Part shown: in pieces, positions 8,179 through 16,451 of the stretch | How positions within the stretch are numbered: position 1 is the first letter of the stretch | How the letters are laid out: every line of letters starts with the position of its first letter | Assembly (NCBI GenBank): GCA_025350905.1 | Contig: JANXWY010000255.1 | Location: 1 to 35,083 of the forward strand | From: Verrucomicrobiota bacterium | GTDB lineage: Bacteria; Verrucomicrobiota; Verrucomicrobiia; Limisphaerales; JADLHS01 | Direction: 5' to 3' | Length of the DNA stretch: 35,083 nucleotides | Notes under the pieces: model-generated | Database searches by the model: none | What the model was told of the DNA's origin: nothing | The model's input: the letters and a program-made list of their open reading frames with translations, nothing else | Position numbers and translations under genes: made by a program

Positions 8179-8192
8179 AATAGAGCGCCCAG

Positions 8193-8221
8193 ATTTGACG
8201 GGAGCCAACGCAGTGTGTCAA
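8193..8221 (-). promoter_or_regulatory. Sigma70-type promoter of the amidohydrolase gene
   Basis: On the minus strand TTGACA (8216-8221, perfect -35) and TCAAAT (8193-8198, four of six matches to the -10) are separated by 17 bases. Only 14 bases lie between the -10 and the ATG, so the transcript would be nearly leaderless. The same arrangement recurs at 10344-10372, which strengthens the call. Confidence 0.6.
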
Positions 8222-8241
8222 CGCTGTCTACGGCCACGGGA

Positions 8242-10047
8242 CTACCGCTCCACTTTGAGGTTCACCGGTTGACCTGCTGGCGACACACCGTTCTCATTGA
8301 ACGCCTCGATGGCAAAGCTGTAGTCCTCGTCGACGGTCAACGCACGGAGTTCGAGGGCGGTTCGCTGGTCGGCAAATACCTGGTAGGTCTGGTAAAGCTT
8401 GGTGGCTTGGATGCCCCATAGAATGTTGTAGCCGACGGCGCCCGGGACTTCGTCCCAAGTGATGAAGGCGTTGCGTGGATCATTGCCATCGCGGCGGACG
8501 TGGAAGTTCTCCGGCGCTCGCGGCGACTCACCGCCCCCATGCCCGAAGACACGAATATCGCTGATCGCGAGATTGGGTGCGGCTACGTAGGCATGCTCAT
8601 ACTTGATGTGTCGCGTTCGGACCGGCGCCGGCAGCTCGAGGTAGGCATTGGGCCGATCCCGCTTCTCCTTCGTCAAGTCGACCAGCACGCTCCAATTGGT
8701 GCCGTCGAGCGAATGGTACAACTTGAACTGCGTGTAGACCGAGGCATCACTCGCGTACAGGCCGGACTTGTAATCGGTGAAGTTCACTTGCACGGCGCGC
8801 ACTTCGCAGGGGCCGCCCAAATCGAGCGAGAGCCATTCGCCAGGTTGGTTCGAGTTCGCAACCCAGAAGGTGCGCGGGTTTTCGTCCGTCACGTTCGCGG
8901 CGGCATAAACGTCGCGATACGAGGAAGCCGTGACCGGTTTGCGGTAGGACAACAACATCCAGCCGGTGAAAAGCTCATCCTTGTTCTGCCACTTCCGGGT
9001 CGGCAAAAAGTGAGGAAAATCGCCGAAGCGCGTGTCGGCGAACAGCAGCCCATCTGGGTCGAAGGCCGCAGGAAACATCGCGATGCGCCGCTCGAAATCG
9101 AAATTCACGGCCCACCACGGCGTGCCGGTGTTCCAATAGTTCCCATAGTTGTCCTGAAAGGTGTTGCCATGTCCGGCACCAGTGACGAACCCACCGGGTT
9201 TGTACGAGATGGGATTGTTCGCTGCGTAGGTGAATGGTCCGAGCGGACCGTCGCCGACATAGGTGCCGTTGGCATAGACGTTGTATTCGGTGCCGGGCGC
9301 GGCGTATTGGAGGTAGTATTTTCCGTGGTGCTTTGTCATCCAGGCACCTTCCATGAACGGCGTAATCGTGCTGGTGTGGTTGGGGCCAAAGCGTTCCCAC
9401 CCGTGGAGCTCGGGATGCAGCTTGAAAAGTTCGCCGGCGGTGCCGCGGTACGTGAGGCGATTCGTATAGTCGAGTTCGATTCCGTAAATCGGGTAGAGAT
9501 TCGAGGACCCGAAATACATGAACCAGCGGTCGGTATCATCATCATGGAACAACGCCGGGTCCCAGGGCCCCGCCGCTCCCGGCAGCAGCGGGAGCAGGGG
9601 ATTGAAATACTCGAGCCGGCCGGTTTCGGGCGTCGTTGTCATCCAGATCGGGCGTTGGTCAAAGGTGGATTGAAAAAGATAGAGTTTGCCGCCGACGGAG
9701 ATCGCGGCCGGGGCGCACATGTCCTCCTTGGGCCATTGATGCGGGGCCACATCGGGTTTGATGAACCGCCAGTTGACGAGATCCTTCGAGTGCCACCAAC
9801 CGCCAGAGATCGTGACGAATAAAAAATATTCGCTCTTGTGATTCACGATCACGGGATCAGCGCCGGCACGGTAGGAGATGCCGCGGGCTTTCTGTTCGAA
9901 GTTGTATTGATAGTTGATGTCGACCGGATTGCAGTAAGTCTTTTGCCCGGCAAACTGGGCGAAGCACGGCCAGCTGCCACTGCAAATCAGTGCGATCAGC
10001 AGCAGGGATCTGAAAGACGCGAGATGCGCTACGCGCCACAGCGTCAA
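8242..10047 (-). CDS. Secreted GH43 family glycosidase with F5/8 type C and FN3 domains
   Basis: From the TTG at 10047 the protein has 601 residues. Residues 1-30 form a signal peptide (core SLLLIALICSG, cleavage near CFA-QF). Residues 37-345 are a five-bladed GH43 propeller with the expected acids: Asp64 (GADPV, base), Asp163 (WDPAL) and Glu233 (MEGAW, acid). GAGHGNTF (290-297) is also typical. Residues 375-503 form an F5/8 type C carbohydrate-binding domain, and 510-600 an FN3 domain. GH43 enzymes cut arabinan, xylan and related side chains; the substrate here is open. The frame stays open upstream to a GTG at 10341, but those 98 codons precede the signal peptide and partly match the start of the amidohydrolase gene, so I treat them as untranslated or decayed DNA. 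No in-frame ATG lies close to the leader, which makes the start uncertain. Confidence 0.85.
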   Translation of the reverse strand: MTLWRVAHLASFRSLLLIALICSGSWPCFAQFAGQKTYCNPVDINYQYNFEQKARGISYRAGADPVIVNHKSEYFLFVTISGGWWHSKDLVNWRFIKPDVAPHQWPKEDMCAPAAISVGGKLYLFQSTFDQRPIWMTTTPETGRLEYFNPLLPLLPGAAGPWDPALFHDDDTDRWFMYFGSSNLYPIYGIELDYTNRLTYRGTAGELFKLHPELHGWERFGPNHTSTITPFMEGAWMTKHHGKYYLQYAAPGTEYNVYANGTYVGDGPLGPFTYAANNPISYKPGGFVTGAGHGNTFQDNYGNYWNTGTPWWAVNFDFERRIAMFPAAFDPDGLLFADTRFGDFPHFLPTRKWQNKDELFTGWMLLSYRKPVTASSYRDVYAAANVTDENPRTFWVANSNQPGEWLSLDLGGPCEVRAVQVNFTDYKSGLYASDASVYTQFKLYHSLDGTNWSVLVDLTKEKRDRPNAYLELPAPVRTRHIKYEHAYVAAPNLAISDIRVFGHGGGESPRAPENFHVRRDGNDPRNAFITWDEVPGAVGYNILWGIQATKLYQTYQVFADQRTALELRALTVDEDYSFAIEAFNENGVSPAGQPVNLKVER

Positions 10048-10265
10048 CCCGGGGTGGGCATGCCCAGGTGATTTTATTCGAAGGGCGTGCTGTCGCAACG
10101 ACGGAAACCTGTGGTTCTGGCTACCGTCCCGTCCAATGACACCACCGAAGGCGAAGGCTGGCCGGATTCGACGGCCCGCCTTTCGAATTTTGGCCACCTC
10201 AGTGGCCAACAACTGTTGGCGATACCATGGCCGGCACAGGATTTCGTGGTGCCGTGTGGGTCGGC

Positions 10266-10329
10266 GATGATGCTGAGGCACATCCCTCAAGGGAAAGTGC
10301 GCGACAATTTCGTGAATTGAGTCGTTCAT
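10266..10329 (-). pseudogene. Remnant: first ~21 codons of an amidohydrolase paralogue
   Basis: From ATG 10329 the minus strand encodes MNDSIHEIVAHFPLRDVPQHH. This aligns without gaps to the start of the intact amidohydrolase (MTASIREFVGQLPIVDVHEHH), sharing SI, E, V, P, DV and HH. The key first His of the HxH metal site is replaced by Pro. After this stretch similarity stops and the frame runs on into the GH43 leader. With its matching promoter it looks like the 5' end of a duplicated gene whose body was lost. Translation as a GH43 extension cannot be excluded. Confidence 0.5.
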
Positions 10330-10343
10330 GCCGGGGCGCACAA

Positions 10344-10372
10344 AGTTGACGTGAGGTGGCGGCTCGTGTCAA
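10344..10372 (-). promoter_or_regulatory. Duplicated promoter upstream of the remnant and GH43 gene
   Basis: On the minus strand TTGACA (10367-10372) and TCAACT (10344-10349) are 17 bases apart, again with 14 bases to the following ATG. The flanks CAGCGTTGACAC and CGTCAA-(9)-GCGC are shared with the amidohydrolase promoter. The geometry is identical, so the two are probably duplicates. It is the best visible promoter for the GH43 gene, about 300 bases upstream of its likely start. Confidence 0.5.
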
Positions 10373-10546
10373 CGCTGCCTTGAGTGGTTGCTACATTGAG
10401 CGATTCCGCCGGTGAGGGAGGCGACCCGCGGACGGCAAATCGAGCGCAGCATGAACCAGGTTAGGCAGCTCAAGAGTTGGCGCGACAGAATTGCGAGCTG
10501 ATGGTGCGTCCTGCTCCGCCTCAAGCTGGCCCGCCGCCGGAATAAT

Positions 10547-10715
10547 TCACGTCAGTTGGAAAAAGGCCGGCCCGGGGAAGAGTTCTCCGGCCGGAAGTTT
10601 GTAGACGGGGAAGGTGCCGGGATAGGCGTGGGATGTTTACATTGACAACGCGGACTTGCGGGTAATAGTGCTTCGAACTTCCTTTCGTGTAAAAGGCACC
10701 GGGGAAGTCAAAAAA
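10547..10715 (-). pseudogene. Possible C-terminal scrap of a lost gene, frameshifted
   Basis: On the minus strand, 10547-10636 reads SHAYPGTFPVYKLPAGEL, continues FPGPAFFQLT, and ends at TGA 10547-10549. The composition looks coding. Just upstream, in a different frame (about 10645-10715), comes a stretch including GSSKHYYPQVRVVNVN. A TAA at 10637-10639 separates the two in the first frame. The pair could be the end of one gene broken by a frameshift. I do not recognise the family, and chance cannot be excluded. Confidence 0.25.
10642..10669 (+). promoter_or_regulatory. Candidate promoter of the secreted carbohydrate-binding protein gene
   Basis: TTGACA at 10642-10647 is followed after 16 bases by AATAGT (10664-10669), four of six matches to a -10. 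It lies 56 bases before the ATG at 10726. The spacing is slightly short and the -10 is weak. Confidence 0.3.
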
Positions 10716-10725
10716 ACAAACGTTG

Positions 10726-13404
10726 ATGAACTCCGCACCAAGCCACTCGCCGCATTCTCGGATCCAAAATACGAACCTGAGATTCCGGTCCCTAACCATT
10801 ACCTATTTCGTCATGGCCGCAGCTTGGATACTGGCTGCCAGCTCGACTGGGGCCGCCAATCTGCTGGTTAACCCCGGATTCGAGAGCAGCAGCGGTCACG
10901 TCGTCCCCGTAGGTTGGACTCGTTTTGCACCCACCAACGCCCAACTCGGGGGCAATTATTGGGTTGAAGCGCCAGCGCATTCGGGATCGGTTGGATGGAA
11001 ACAATGGGGCGCGGCTTATGCCGCGGGCCAAACCAATGTGGCCGGTTTATCCCAGAGTTTCAGCAGCGCGCCCGGTTCGGTTTACCAGGCCACCGGTTGG
11101 ATGTACACCAAGAGCAACGATACGTTGGGGACAGATTGCACGACGTGGCTGGAAGTTTCTTTCTTAGGATCCAGCAGCAACCTGCTCGCGCTGTACAAGT
11201 CGGACAATTTTAACGCAGCTGCGGGAACGGACACCTGGCTGCAATACCCGGTAACACAGGCATGTGATATTTCCGCTCCCCTGCCGCCGGGCGACCTGAG
11301 TTATCCAACGTACGCCGCGACCGGTACCGTCAGTCAAATCGTTGCCCCCATTGGAACGACTACCGTTCGTTACCGCTATGCGTATAGCCAGGCCGGCACC
11401 CAAGGCGGCTCCGCAAATTTTGACGATGCCAGCTTGGATCAAATCAGCGGGCCGATTCCACCGGTCATCAGCAGCCTTTTTCCGCTCAACATGATCTTCG
11501 TCATCCCCGGTGATGGCATCACCTTCAACGTCAGTTCGCCGAGCGGATTTACGATCAACAACAGCGGCATTCAACTGGTGGTGAACGGAGTGGATGTTTC
11601 AAGCAGCCTGGCGATCAGCGGGACCGCGTCGAACAAAAGCGTGGCCTATTATGGACTCCACTCCAACTTGACCTACACGGCATCCATTAAAGTGACGGAC
11701 AGCTTTAACTTCACCGCCGCGGCGAGCACTTATTTCGAAACCACCTGGGTCGGAATTGAGCCGATCACGTACCTGTGGGAGGCCGAAGACTTTGATTTTG
11801 ACAGCGGAATTTACCTCAACACTCCGGAGCTTTGCAGCGCCAGTGGCAATCCGAATTGCTACTTCGGAAAAGTGGGCGTGGAAGGGGTCGATGAGCACAA
11901 CCTGAATGGCGGTGGCAGCCACCAATATCGCCCGGCGGATCCGATGGCGACCTCGGTCTCGGGCGACTATTTGCGCAAGAACCTGTTTGTGGCGGGCAGG
12001 CTCGATTACCGAATCGATCCGTTCAACTCCAGCGAGTGGGTGAACTACACCCGCGACTGGCCGAACAGCACCAATTGGGTGATCGCGCGCCTCGCCACCG
12101 ATGTCGGGCTTGCTGGGACGCTGACGTTGAGCAAGGTGAACCCCGACACGAGCACCACGGATTTAGGCGCCTTCACGATTGCCAGCGGACGCGGGTGGAG
12201 CACTTTTGAAAACGTCTATCTCAAGGACACCAATGGCTTCCTGGCGAACGTGATCCTCAACGGCAAGGACACCTTGCGCGTGACTAGTGGCGGCAACCTC
12301 TTACCGGGCTTTTTCATGCTCGTCGCCGCCCAGGTGGATTTGCCCCAGTTGAGCAACCTGTATCCGAGTGGCGCGCGCCCGTTCGAGCCCACCAACGCCC
12401 TAAGCTTTACCGTGGCCACGACGGGGGCCACCTTTCCTCCGAGCGGGATCAAAGTGAACCTGGACGGCCGAGACGTTTCCGCGGGTCTGGCTATTACCGG
12501 CTCGGCTTCGACCAAGAACGTGGTTTATCCCGGATTGATGCCCAATGCGATGCACACGGCAATTATTACCGTGACCAATTCCCTCGGCCACGGCATCGGC
12601 GTAACGAACCACTTCGATACATTCACCCAGGGCAACTACATGGTTGAGGCGGAGGATTTCGACTATGATGGTGGACAGTACGTTGGAATTTGGGAACCCG
12701 CCGCGTATTCAGGATTGGGGGCCACCACCAACATTGACTTCCAACATAGCCCTTTCACCCCGGAAGAGTTCAAGTATCGGGCCCCCGGCGGCGGCGTTCC
12801 CGAGGACCTGACCAAAGACACACTGCGCGATGTTTTCCTAAATGTGGGAGCGATTGATTATGACCTGACTTGGTTTGGCAACGGCGATTGGGCCAATTAC
12901 ACGAGGGTCTATCCGACGGGCAACTTCTATGTGTATGGGCGTTTTTCCGGCCTCAACGGCTACTCGATGTATTTGGACCAGGTCATCAGCGGAGCGGGGA
13001 CGACCGGGCAATCGACCAAGCGTCTCGGTCGCTGGGGGGCCGTCGGGCTCGGATACAGCATCTATGATTGGGTGCCATTGACGGATGAAGGACTAGTAGC
13101 GCCGGTCGTAATAAAGTTGAATGGTCTCGGTACGCTGCGCATCGCCACCACGGGCAACAGCAACCCAAATTATTTCATGCTGGTGCCAGCAACTGGCATC
13201 CCTTTGACGGCTGCCCGCTCGGGCAACAATCTCGTCATCTCCTTTCCGACCCAATCGGGCGTGATCTACCGGGTATATTACGGGGATAATTTAACGACTG
13301 GCAATTGGGCCCTGCTAACCAGTGTGATCGGTGACGGAACGGTTAAATCGGTGAACGACCTCGCGACCGCAGCGGGAAGATTTTACAAGGTCGGCGCGCC
13401 CTAG
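10726..13404 (+). CDS. Large secreted protein with carbohydrate-binding and Ig-like modules
   Basis: The 892-residue protein has an N-terminal signal (hydrophobic core about 23-40, cleavage near TGA-ANLLVN). Residues 46-240 look like a CBM4/9-type jelly roll (NLLVNPGFES opening, NFDDASLDQ ending). Two copies of an Ig-like plus CBM6/35-like module follow: Ig at 245-340 and CBM at 347-535 (YLWEAEDFDFDSG), then Ig at 540-632 and CBM at 637-820 (YMVEAEDFDYDGG). Residues 828-892 form a tail (VIYRVYYGDNLTTGNW, RFYKVGAP) also found in the next gene. No catalytic domain is evident, so it probably binds glycan at the cell surface. ATG 10726 directly follows an in-frame TTG; a shorter start at Met30 would still leave a leader. 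It probably belongs with the GH144-like gene 109 bases downstream. Confidence 0.82.
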   Translation: MNSAPSHSPHSRIQNTNLRFRSLTITYFVMAAAWILAASSTGAANLLVNPGFESSSGHVVPVGWTRFAPTNAQLGGNYWVEAPAHSGSVGWKQWGAAYAAGQTNVAGLSQSFSSAPGSVYQATGWMYTKSNDTLGTDCTTWLEVSFLGSSSNLLALYKSDNFNAAAGTDTWLQYPVTQACDISAPLPPGDLSYPTYAATGTVSQIVAPIGTTTVRYRYAYSQAGTQGGSANFDDASLDQISGPIPPVISSLFPLNMIFVIPGDGITFNVSSPSGFTINNSGIQLVVNGVDVSSSLAISGTASNKSVAYYGLHSNLTYTASIKVTDSFNFTAAASTYFETTWVGIEPITYLWEAEDFDFDSGIYLNTPELCSASGNPNCYFGKVGVEGVDEHNLNGGGSHQYRPADPMATSVSGDYLRKNLFVAGRLDYRIDPFNSSEWVNYTRDWPNSTNWVIARLATDVGLAGTLTLSKVNPDTSTTDLGAFTIASGRGWSTFENVYLKDTNGFLANVILNGKDTLRVTSGGNLLPGFFMLVAAQVDLPQLSNLYPSGARPFEPTNALSFTVATTGATFPPSGIKVNLDGRDVSAGLAITGSASTKNVVYPGLMPNAMHTAIITVTNSLGHGIGVTNHFDTFTQGNYMVEAEDFDYDGGQYVGIWEPAAYSGLGATTNIDFQHSPFTPEEFKYRAPGGGVPEDLTKDTLRDVFLNVGAIDYDLTWFGNGDWANYTRVYPTGNFYVYGRFSGLNGYSMYLDQVISGAGTTGQSTKRLGRWGAVGLGYSIYDWVPLTDEGLVAPVVIKLNGLGTLRIATTGNSNPNYFMLVPATGIPLTAARSGNNLVISFPTQSGVIYRVYYGDNLTTGNWALLTSVIGDGTVKSVNDLATAAGRFYKVGAP

Positions 13405-13513
13405 CAGCGGATGCGGGGAGTGAATTGGTTACCAGCGGATGGGGACTGCCCACGGCCAATAAACTCGCGAGTCGGGTAATGAAAGCTTAAAATCAGTTCA
13501 ATTCTGATCGGAC

Positions 13514-15331
13514 ATGAAACGCACGCTTGCCTTCCAGTTTCTCCTACTGGCGTTCACTTTTCGTACCGCAGTCGCCATCGAAGCCCCAACCGGGTTGGTG
13601 AGTCGAACCGGTGATCGCAGCATCGTGTTGCATTGGGATCGGAATAGTGAATCCAACCTTTCGGGCTATCGTGTTTACCGTTCGGCAAGCAGCGGCGGCC
13701 CATTCGTCGCGCAGAGTCCGACCCTGAGTACCTCGCAGGGCTTCTGTGATCTCAGTGTGGGCGTCGTCAATGGGCAAACAAACTTCTACCAGGTTACCGC
13801 GGTGACTACGACCGCCCAGGAAAGTGTCGCTTCGGCAACGCTCGCCGCCGTGCCGCAGGCCTTTGCGAGCGATGACGAATTCCTGGAATACGTCCAACAG
13901 TGCAGCTTCGATTATTTTTGGTACCTGGCCAATCCGAGCAACGGCCTGGTTCCGGATCGAAGCGCGACCGGGTCACCGTGCAGCACGGCGGCGGTGGGGT
14001 TTGGGCTGACCACCATCGGGATTGGGATTGACCATGGTTGGATCTCACGAACCCAGGGCGCCGCGCGGGTGCTGACCACCTTGAACACCTATCTGCAAGG
14101 GCCGCAAGGCACCAATATTTCAGGAACCATCGGGTACAAGGGTTGGTTCTATCATTTTCTGGATATGAACCCCGCCGTGCGCTCGCCTGGCTCCGAACTG
14201 TCGTCCATTGATACGACGTTGCTGCTGGCGGGGATTCTCTACGCCAAACAATATTTCGATGGTGCAAACGCCGAGGAAGCAACCATTCGAGCGATGGCGG
14301 ACGGGATATTTAACCGCGTGGACTGGAACTGGATGGCCCAAGGGACAGATATGGTATCCATGGGCTGGAACCCGCCCGGGAGTTTTATCCCAAATAATTG
14401 GATCGGCTATAACGAGGGAATGCTGATCTACTGCCTCGGCTTGGGCGCCGCGACGAATCCCTTGCCCGCGTCGGCCTGGAGCCGTTGGACCAGCGGGTAT
14501 TCTTGGACCACAAATTACGGGCAAGCTTTTGTCCCGTTCCCTCCCTTGTTCGGGCACCAATACTCTCATTGCTGGATCGACTTTCGTCATTCGGCGGATG
14601 CCTACATGAACAGCCACAACAGCACCTATTTCCAGAATTCGCGGCGGGCGACGTTGGCCCAGCGGGCTTATTGTATGGCCAACCCGATGGGTCGCGTGGG
14701 CTATGGCAGCAATGTCTGGGGTTTGACCGCCTGTGACGGGCCCACCGGCTACGCCGCGCGCGGGGCCCCGCCGGCTGAAAATGATGATGGGACAATTGCT
14801 CCCACCGCGGCTGGTGGATCGATGGCCTTTGCACCCGAATACGCTTTGCCGGCCTTGCGCCAATTCTACGGTTTCCGGAAGAATATTTGGACCGCCTATG
14901 GCTTTCGCGACGCGGTTAATTTGGGCCAGCAATGGTATGCCTCTGATGAGCTGGGAATCGATCAAGGCCCGATCGTCATCATGATCGAGAATTATCGCAC
15001 GCAACGCGTCTGGCGGCGTTTCATGCGGAATGAGGAGGTTCAACGTGGCTTGCAACGGGCGGGCTTTGTCCCGCTGACCTTCATGACACCCGGATTACAA
15101 ATTCAGACCAACCAGGTCGCCTTCAACCTGGGTTGGGACTCCCAAGCGGGCCGCACTTATCAGGTGGAATATTCGCCAAACCTTGACACTTGGAGCGCCT
15201 CGCCAACGGGCGAATTGATCGCACCCGGTCCGGCCACCAGCTGGACCGATGGGGGACCGCCCGACTCAGCCGCCCTGCCGTTTGCCGTCCCCCAAAGGTT
15301 CTACCGCGTATTCCAGTTCGGTTTTCCGTAG
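13514..15331 (+). CDS. Secreted GH144-like glucanase (Glycoamylase domain) with FN3 and C-terminal tail domain
   Basis: The 605-residue protein has a signal peptide at 1-21 and an FN3 domain at 24-112 (LSGYRVYRSASSGGPF). Residues 120-515 are a Pfam 'Glycoamylase' (alpha/alpha)6 domain as in GH144. Conserved blocks are FDYFWYLANPSNGLVPDRS (132-150), AAVGFGLT (159-166), GYKGWFYHFLD (207-217), ELSSIDTTLLLAG (228-240), WIGYNEGML (296-304) and GSMAFAPEYALPAL (435-448). GH144 enzymes known so far are endo-beta-1,2-glucanases, so cyclic or linear beta-1,2-glucan is the first substrate to consider; other substrates in this broad family remain possible. Residues 525-600 form a tail (TYQVEYSPNL, QRFYRV) like that of the preceding gene, perhaps for surface retention. 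ATG 13514 directly precedes a clean leader. Confidence 0.85.
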   Translation: MKRTLAFQFLLLAFTFRTAVAIEAPTGLVSRTGDRSIVLHWDRNSESNLSGYRVYRSASSGGPFVAQSPTLSTSQGFCDLSVGVVNGQTNFYQVTAVTTTAQESVASATLAAVPQAFASDDEFLEYVQQCSFDYFWYLANPSNGLVPDRSATGSPCSTAAVGFGLTTIGIGIDHGWISRTQGAARVLTTLNTYLQGPQGTNISGTIGYKGWFYHFLDMNPAVRSPGSELSSIDTTLLLAGILYAKQYFDGANAEEATIRAMADGIFNRVDWNWMAQGTDMVSMGWNPPGSFIPNNWIGYNEGMLIYCLGLGAATNPLPASAWSRWTSGYSWTTNYGQAFVPFPPLFGHQYSHCWIDFRHSADAYMNSHNSTYFQNSRRATLAQRAYCMANPMGRVGYGSNVWGLTACDGPTGYAARGAPPAENDDGTIAPTAAGGSMAFAPEYALPALRQFYGFRKNIWTAYGFRDAVNLGQQWYASDELGIDQGPIVIMIENYRTQRVWRRFMRNEEVQRGLQRAGFVPLTFMTPGLQIQTNQVAFNLGWDSQAGRTYQVEYSPNLDTWSASPTGELIAPGPATSWTDGGPPDSAALPFAVPQRFYRVFQFGFP

Positions 15332-15584
15332 CAAGAGTCTGAAGTCGGTTCCCGTTCCGTACTTCAGCAATCGCTGCCGAGTGAGGTGGGGACGTGGGCA
15401 ACCCGCGCCTGTGTCGCTCCTGCGGTACGTCCGCAAGCGCTTACCGAATGTTGTAGCCGGCCCACGAAAAATTGGGCGGCTCCTCGGGTGTGCATCCCAT
15501 CCACCAGCGTAGAAACACAACGACACTCGCCTCACCGGGAAGCAAGGAGAGAAAAGCGTGGATCAACCAAACGGGTCGCAGAAA
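15332..15584. other. Convergent spacer, possible minus-strand coding scrap
   Basis: This spacer lies between the end of the GH144-like gene and the terminator of the PEP-CTERM gene. No intact gene is seen. On the minus strand at 15441-15513, LRWWMGCTPEEPPNFSW followed by AGYNIR and a stop has a coding-like look, but it is too short to place in a family and lies beyond the PEP-CTERM terminator. No plus-strand terminator with a T run was found. Confidence 0.3.
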
Positions 15585-15610
15585 TAAAAAAGCGCCCCGA
15601 GGAGGGGCGC
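15585..15610 (-). terminator. Rho-independent terminator of the PEP-CTERM gene
   Basis: GCGCCCC (15592-15598) and GGGGCGC (15604-15610) form a perfect 7-bp stem with a 5-base loop. On the minus strand it is followed by six T (15591-15586). It lies about 58 bases after the stop of the gene at 15669. Confidence 0.85.
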
Positions 15611-15668
15611 GAATTGGTTCGACCTTTGCCACTGATGGAATGACCCACAGCGCAACGGTAATGCCACC

Positions 15669-16451
15669 TCAGCGGGAGGTGGCGCGGCGGCGGCGTAACG
15701 CAAATCCCAGCGGCAGGATGCCCAGGCTCAGGAGAGCGAACACTGAGGGCTCGGGAACAATGCTGATGCTTCCGAAGGCCGCCGACCCGGAGTTGAGGGG
15801 GTTGTTGGGGTCGTTTACGATCTGGAAATAGCCCCCAAGCGAACTACCGTCAATGATTCCCTGTTCGAGATTGCTCAGCGCTAGGGTCGGGCTATTCACG
15901 CCATTGGCGGAATAGACGATCGAGCGCAATCCGGTGGCGGTATCCATGAAATAGTTCATGCCCAACGTGATCGTATCGCCGGAATTGAAGGTCGACGGGA
16001 AGGCGTAAAAGGGCAAAGGTCCGCCGAAAGCGACGATCTCATGGCCATCCGTGTTCACAATAAACTGGCCGTCGCCCCCGATGGTGCTGAGCAGAAAGCC
16101 GGCTTCCTTGCGCGGAGAAATTGGGCTGCCGGTCAACGTCAAGCTCATGGAAACTTGGAAGTAGTCATTATTCGCGAAGGCATAGGCGCTGGTGCCCCCA
16201 TTGTTGGAGAAGCTCCATCTATCCCGGTTGGCGAAGCCGCCGGCCTGACTTACGTTTTGCTCGTTAAAGGAAATGACCGAAGGATAGGTGGCGACGGTGG
16301 TGAGCGTGGCGCCGGGGATGTCATTGAATGCCCGCGGATTTACGACCGCTGAATTGATCGTGCTTACTTGGGCATGCGCACCGTTGGCGACGACGAGGCC
16401 AATTATTATCCCGCAGGATGCGCGGTGCAGCAAAGAGGTCATGGTTTTCAT
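15669..16451 (-). CDS. PEP-CTERM sorted exported protein, function unknown
   Basis: From ATG 16451 the protein has 260 residues. A signal peptide covers 1-27 (core CGIIIGLVVANG, cleavage AHA-Q). The C-terminus carries a full PEP-CTERM signal: VPEPS, a hydrophobic segment (VFALLSLGILPLGFAL) and a basic end (RRRRATSR). Exosortase removes such tails during transfer to the envelope. The middle is a beta-rich, Gly/Asn/Ser-rich domain of unknown function; GFLLSTIGGDGQF and DTITLGMNYF hint at a lectin-like sandwich. The open frame reaches 16517, but the first 22 codons precede a normal leader and start at TTG, so 16451 is preferred. It is a single-gene unit with its own terminator. No exosortase gene is in the window. 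Confidence 0.88.
   Translation of the reverse strand: MKTMTSLLHRASCGIIIGLVVANGAHAQVSTINSAVVNPRAFNDIPGATLTTVATYPSVISFNEQNVSQAGGFANRDRWSFSNNGGTSAYAFANNDYFQVSMSLTLTGSPISPRKEAGFLLSTIGGDGQFIVNTDGHEIVAFGGPLPFYAFPSTFNSGDTITLGMNYFMDTATGLRSIVYSANGVNSPTLALSNLEQGIIDGSSLGGYFQIVNDPNNPLNSGSAAFGSISIVPEPSVFALLSLGILPLGFALRRRRATSR

Noticed and set aside
8500-9822. 440-codon plus-strand frame opposite the GH43 gene
   Set aside because: GH43 catalytic residues and a leader lie on the minus strand; the plus frame has no domain.
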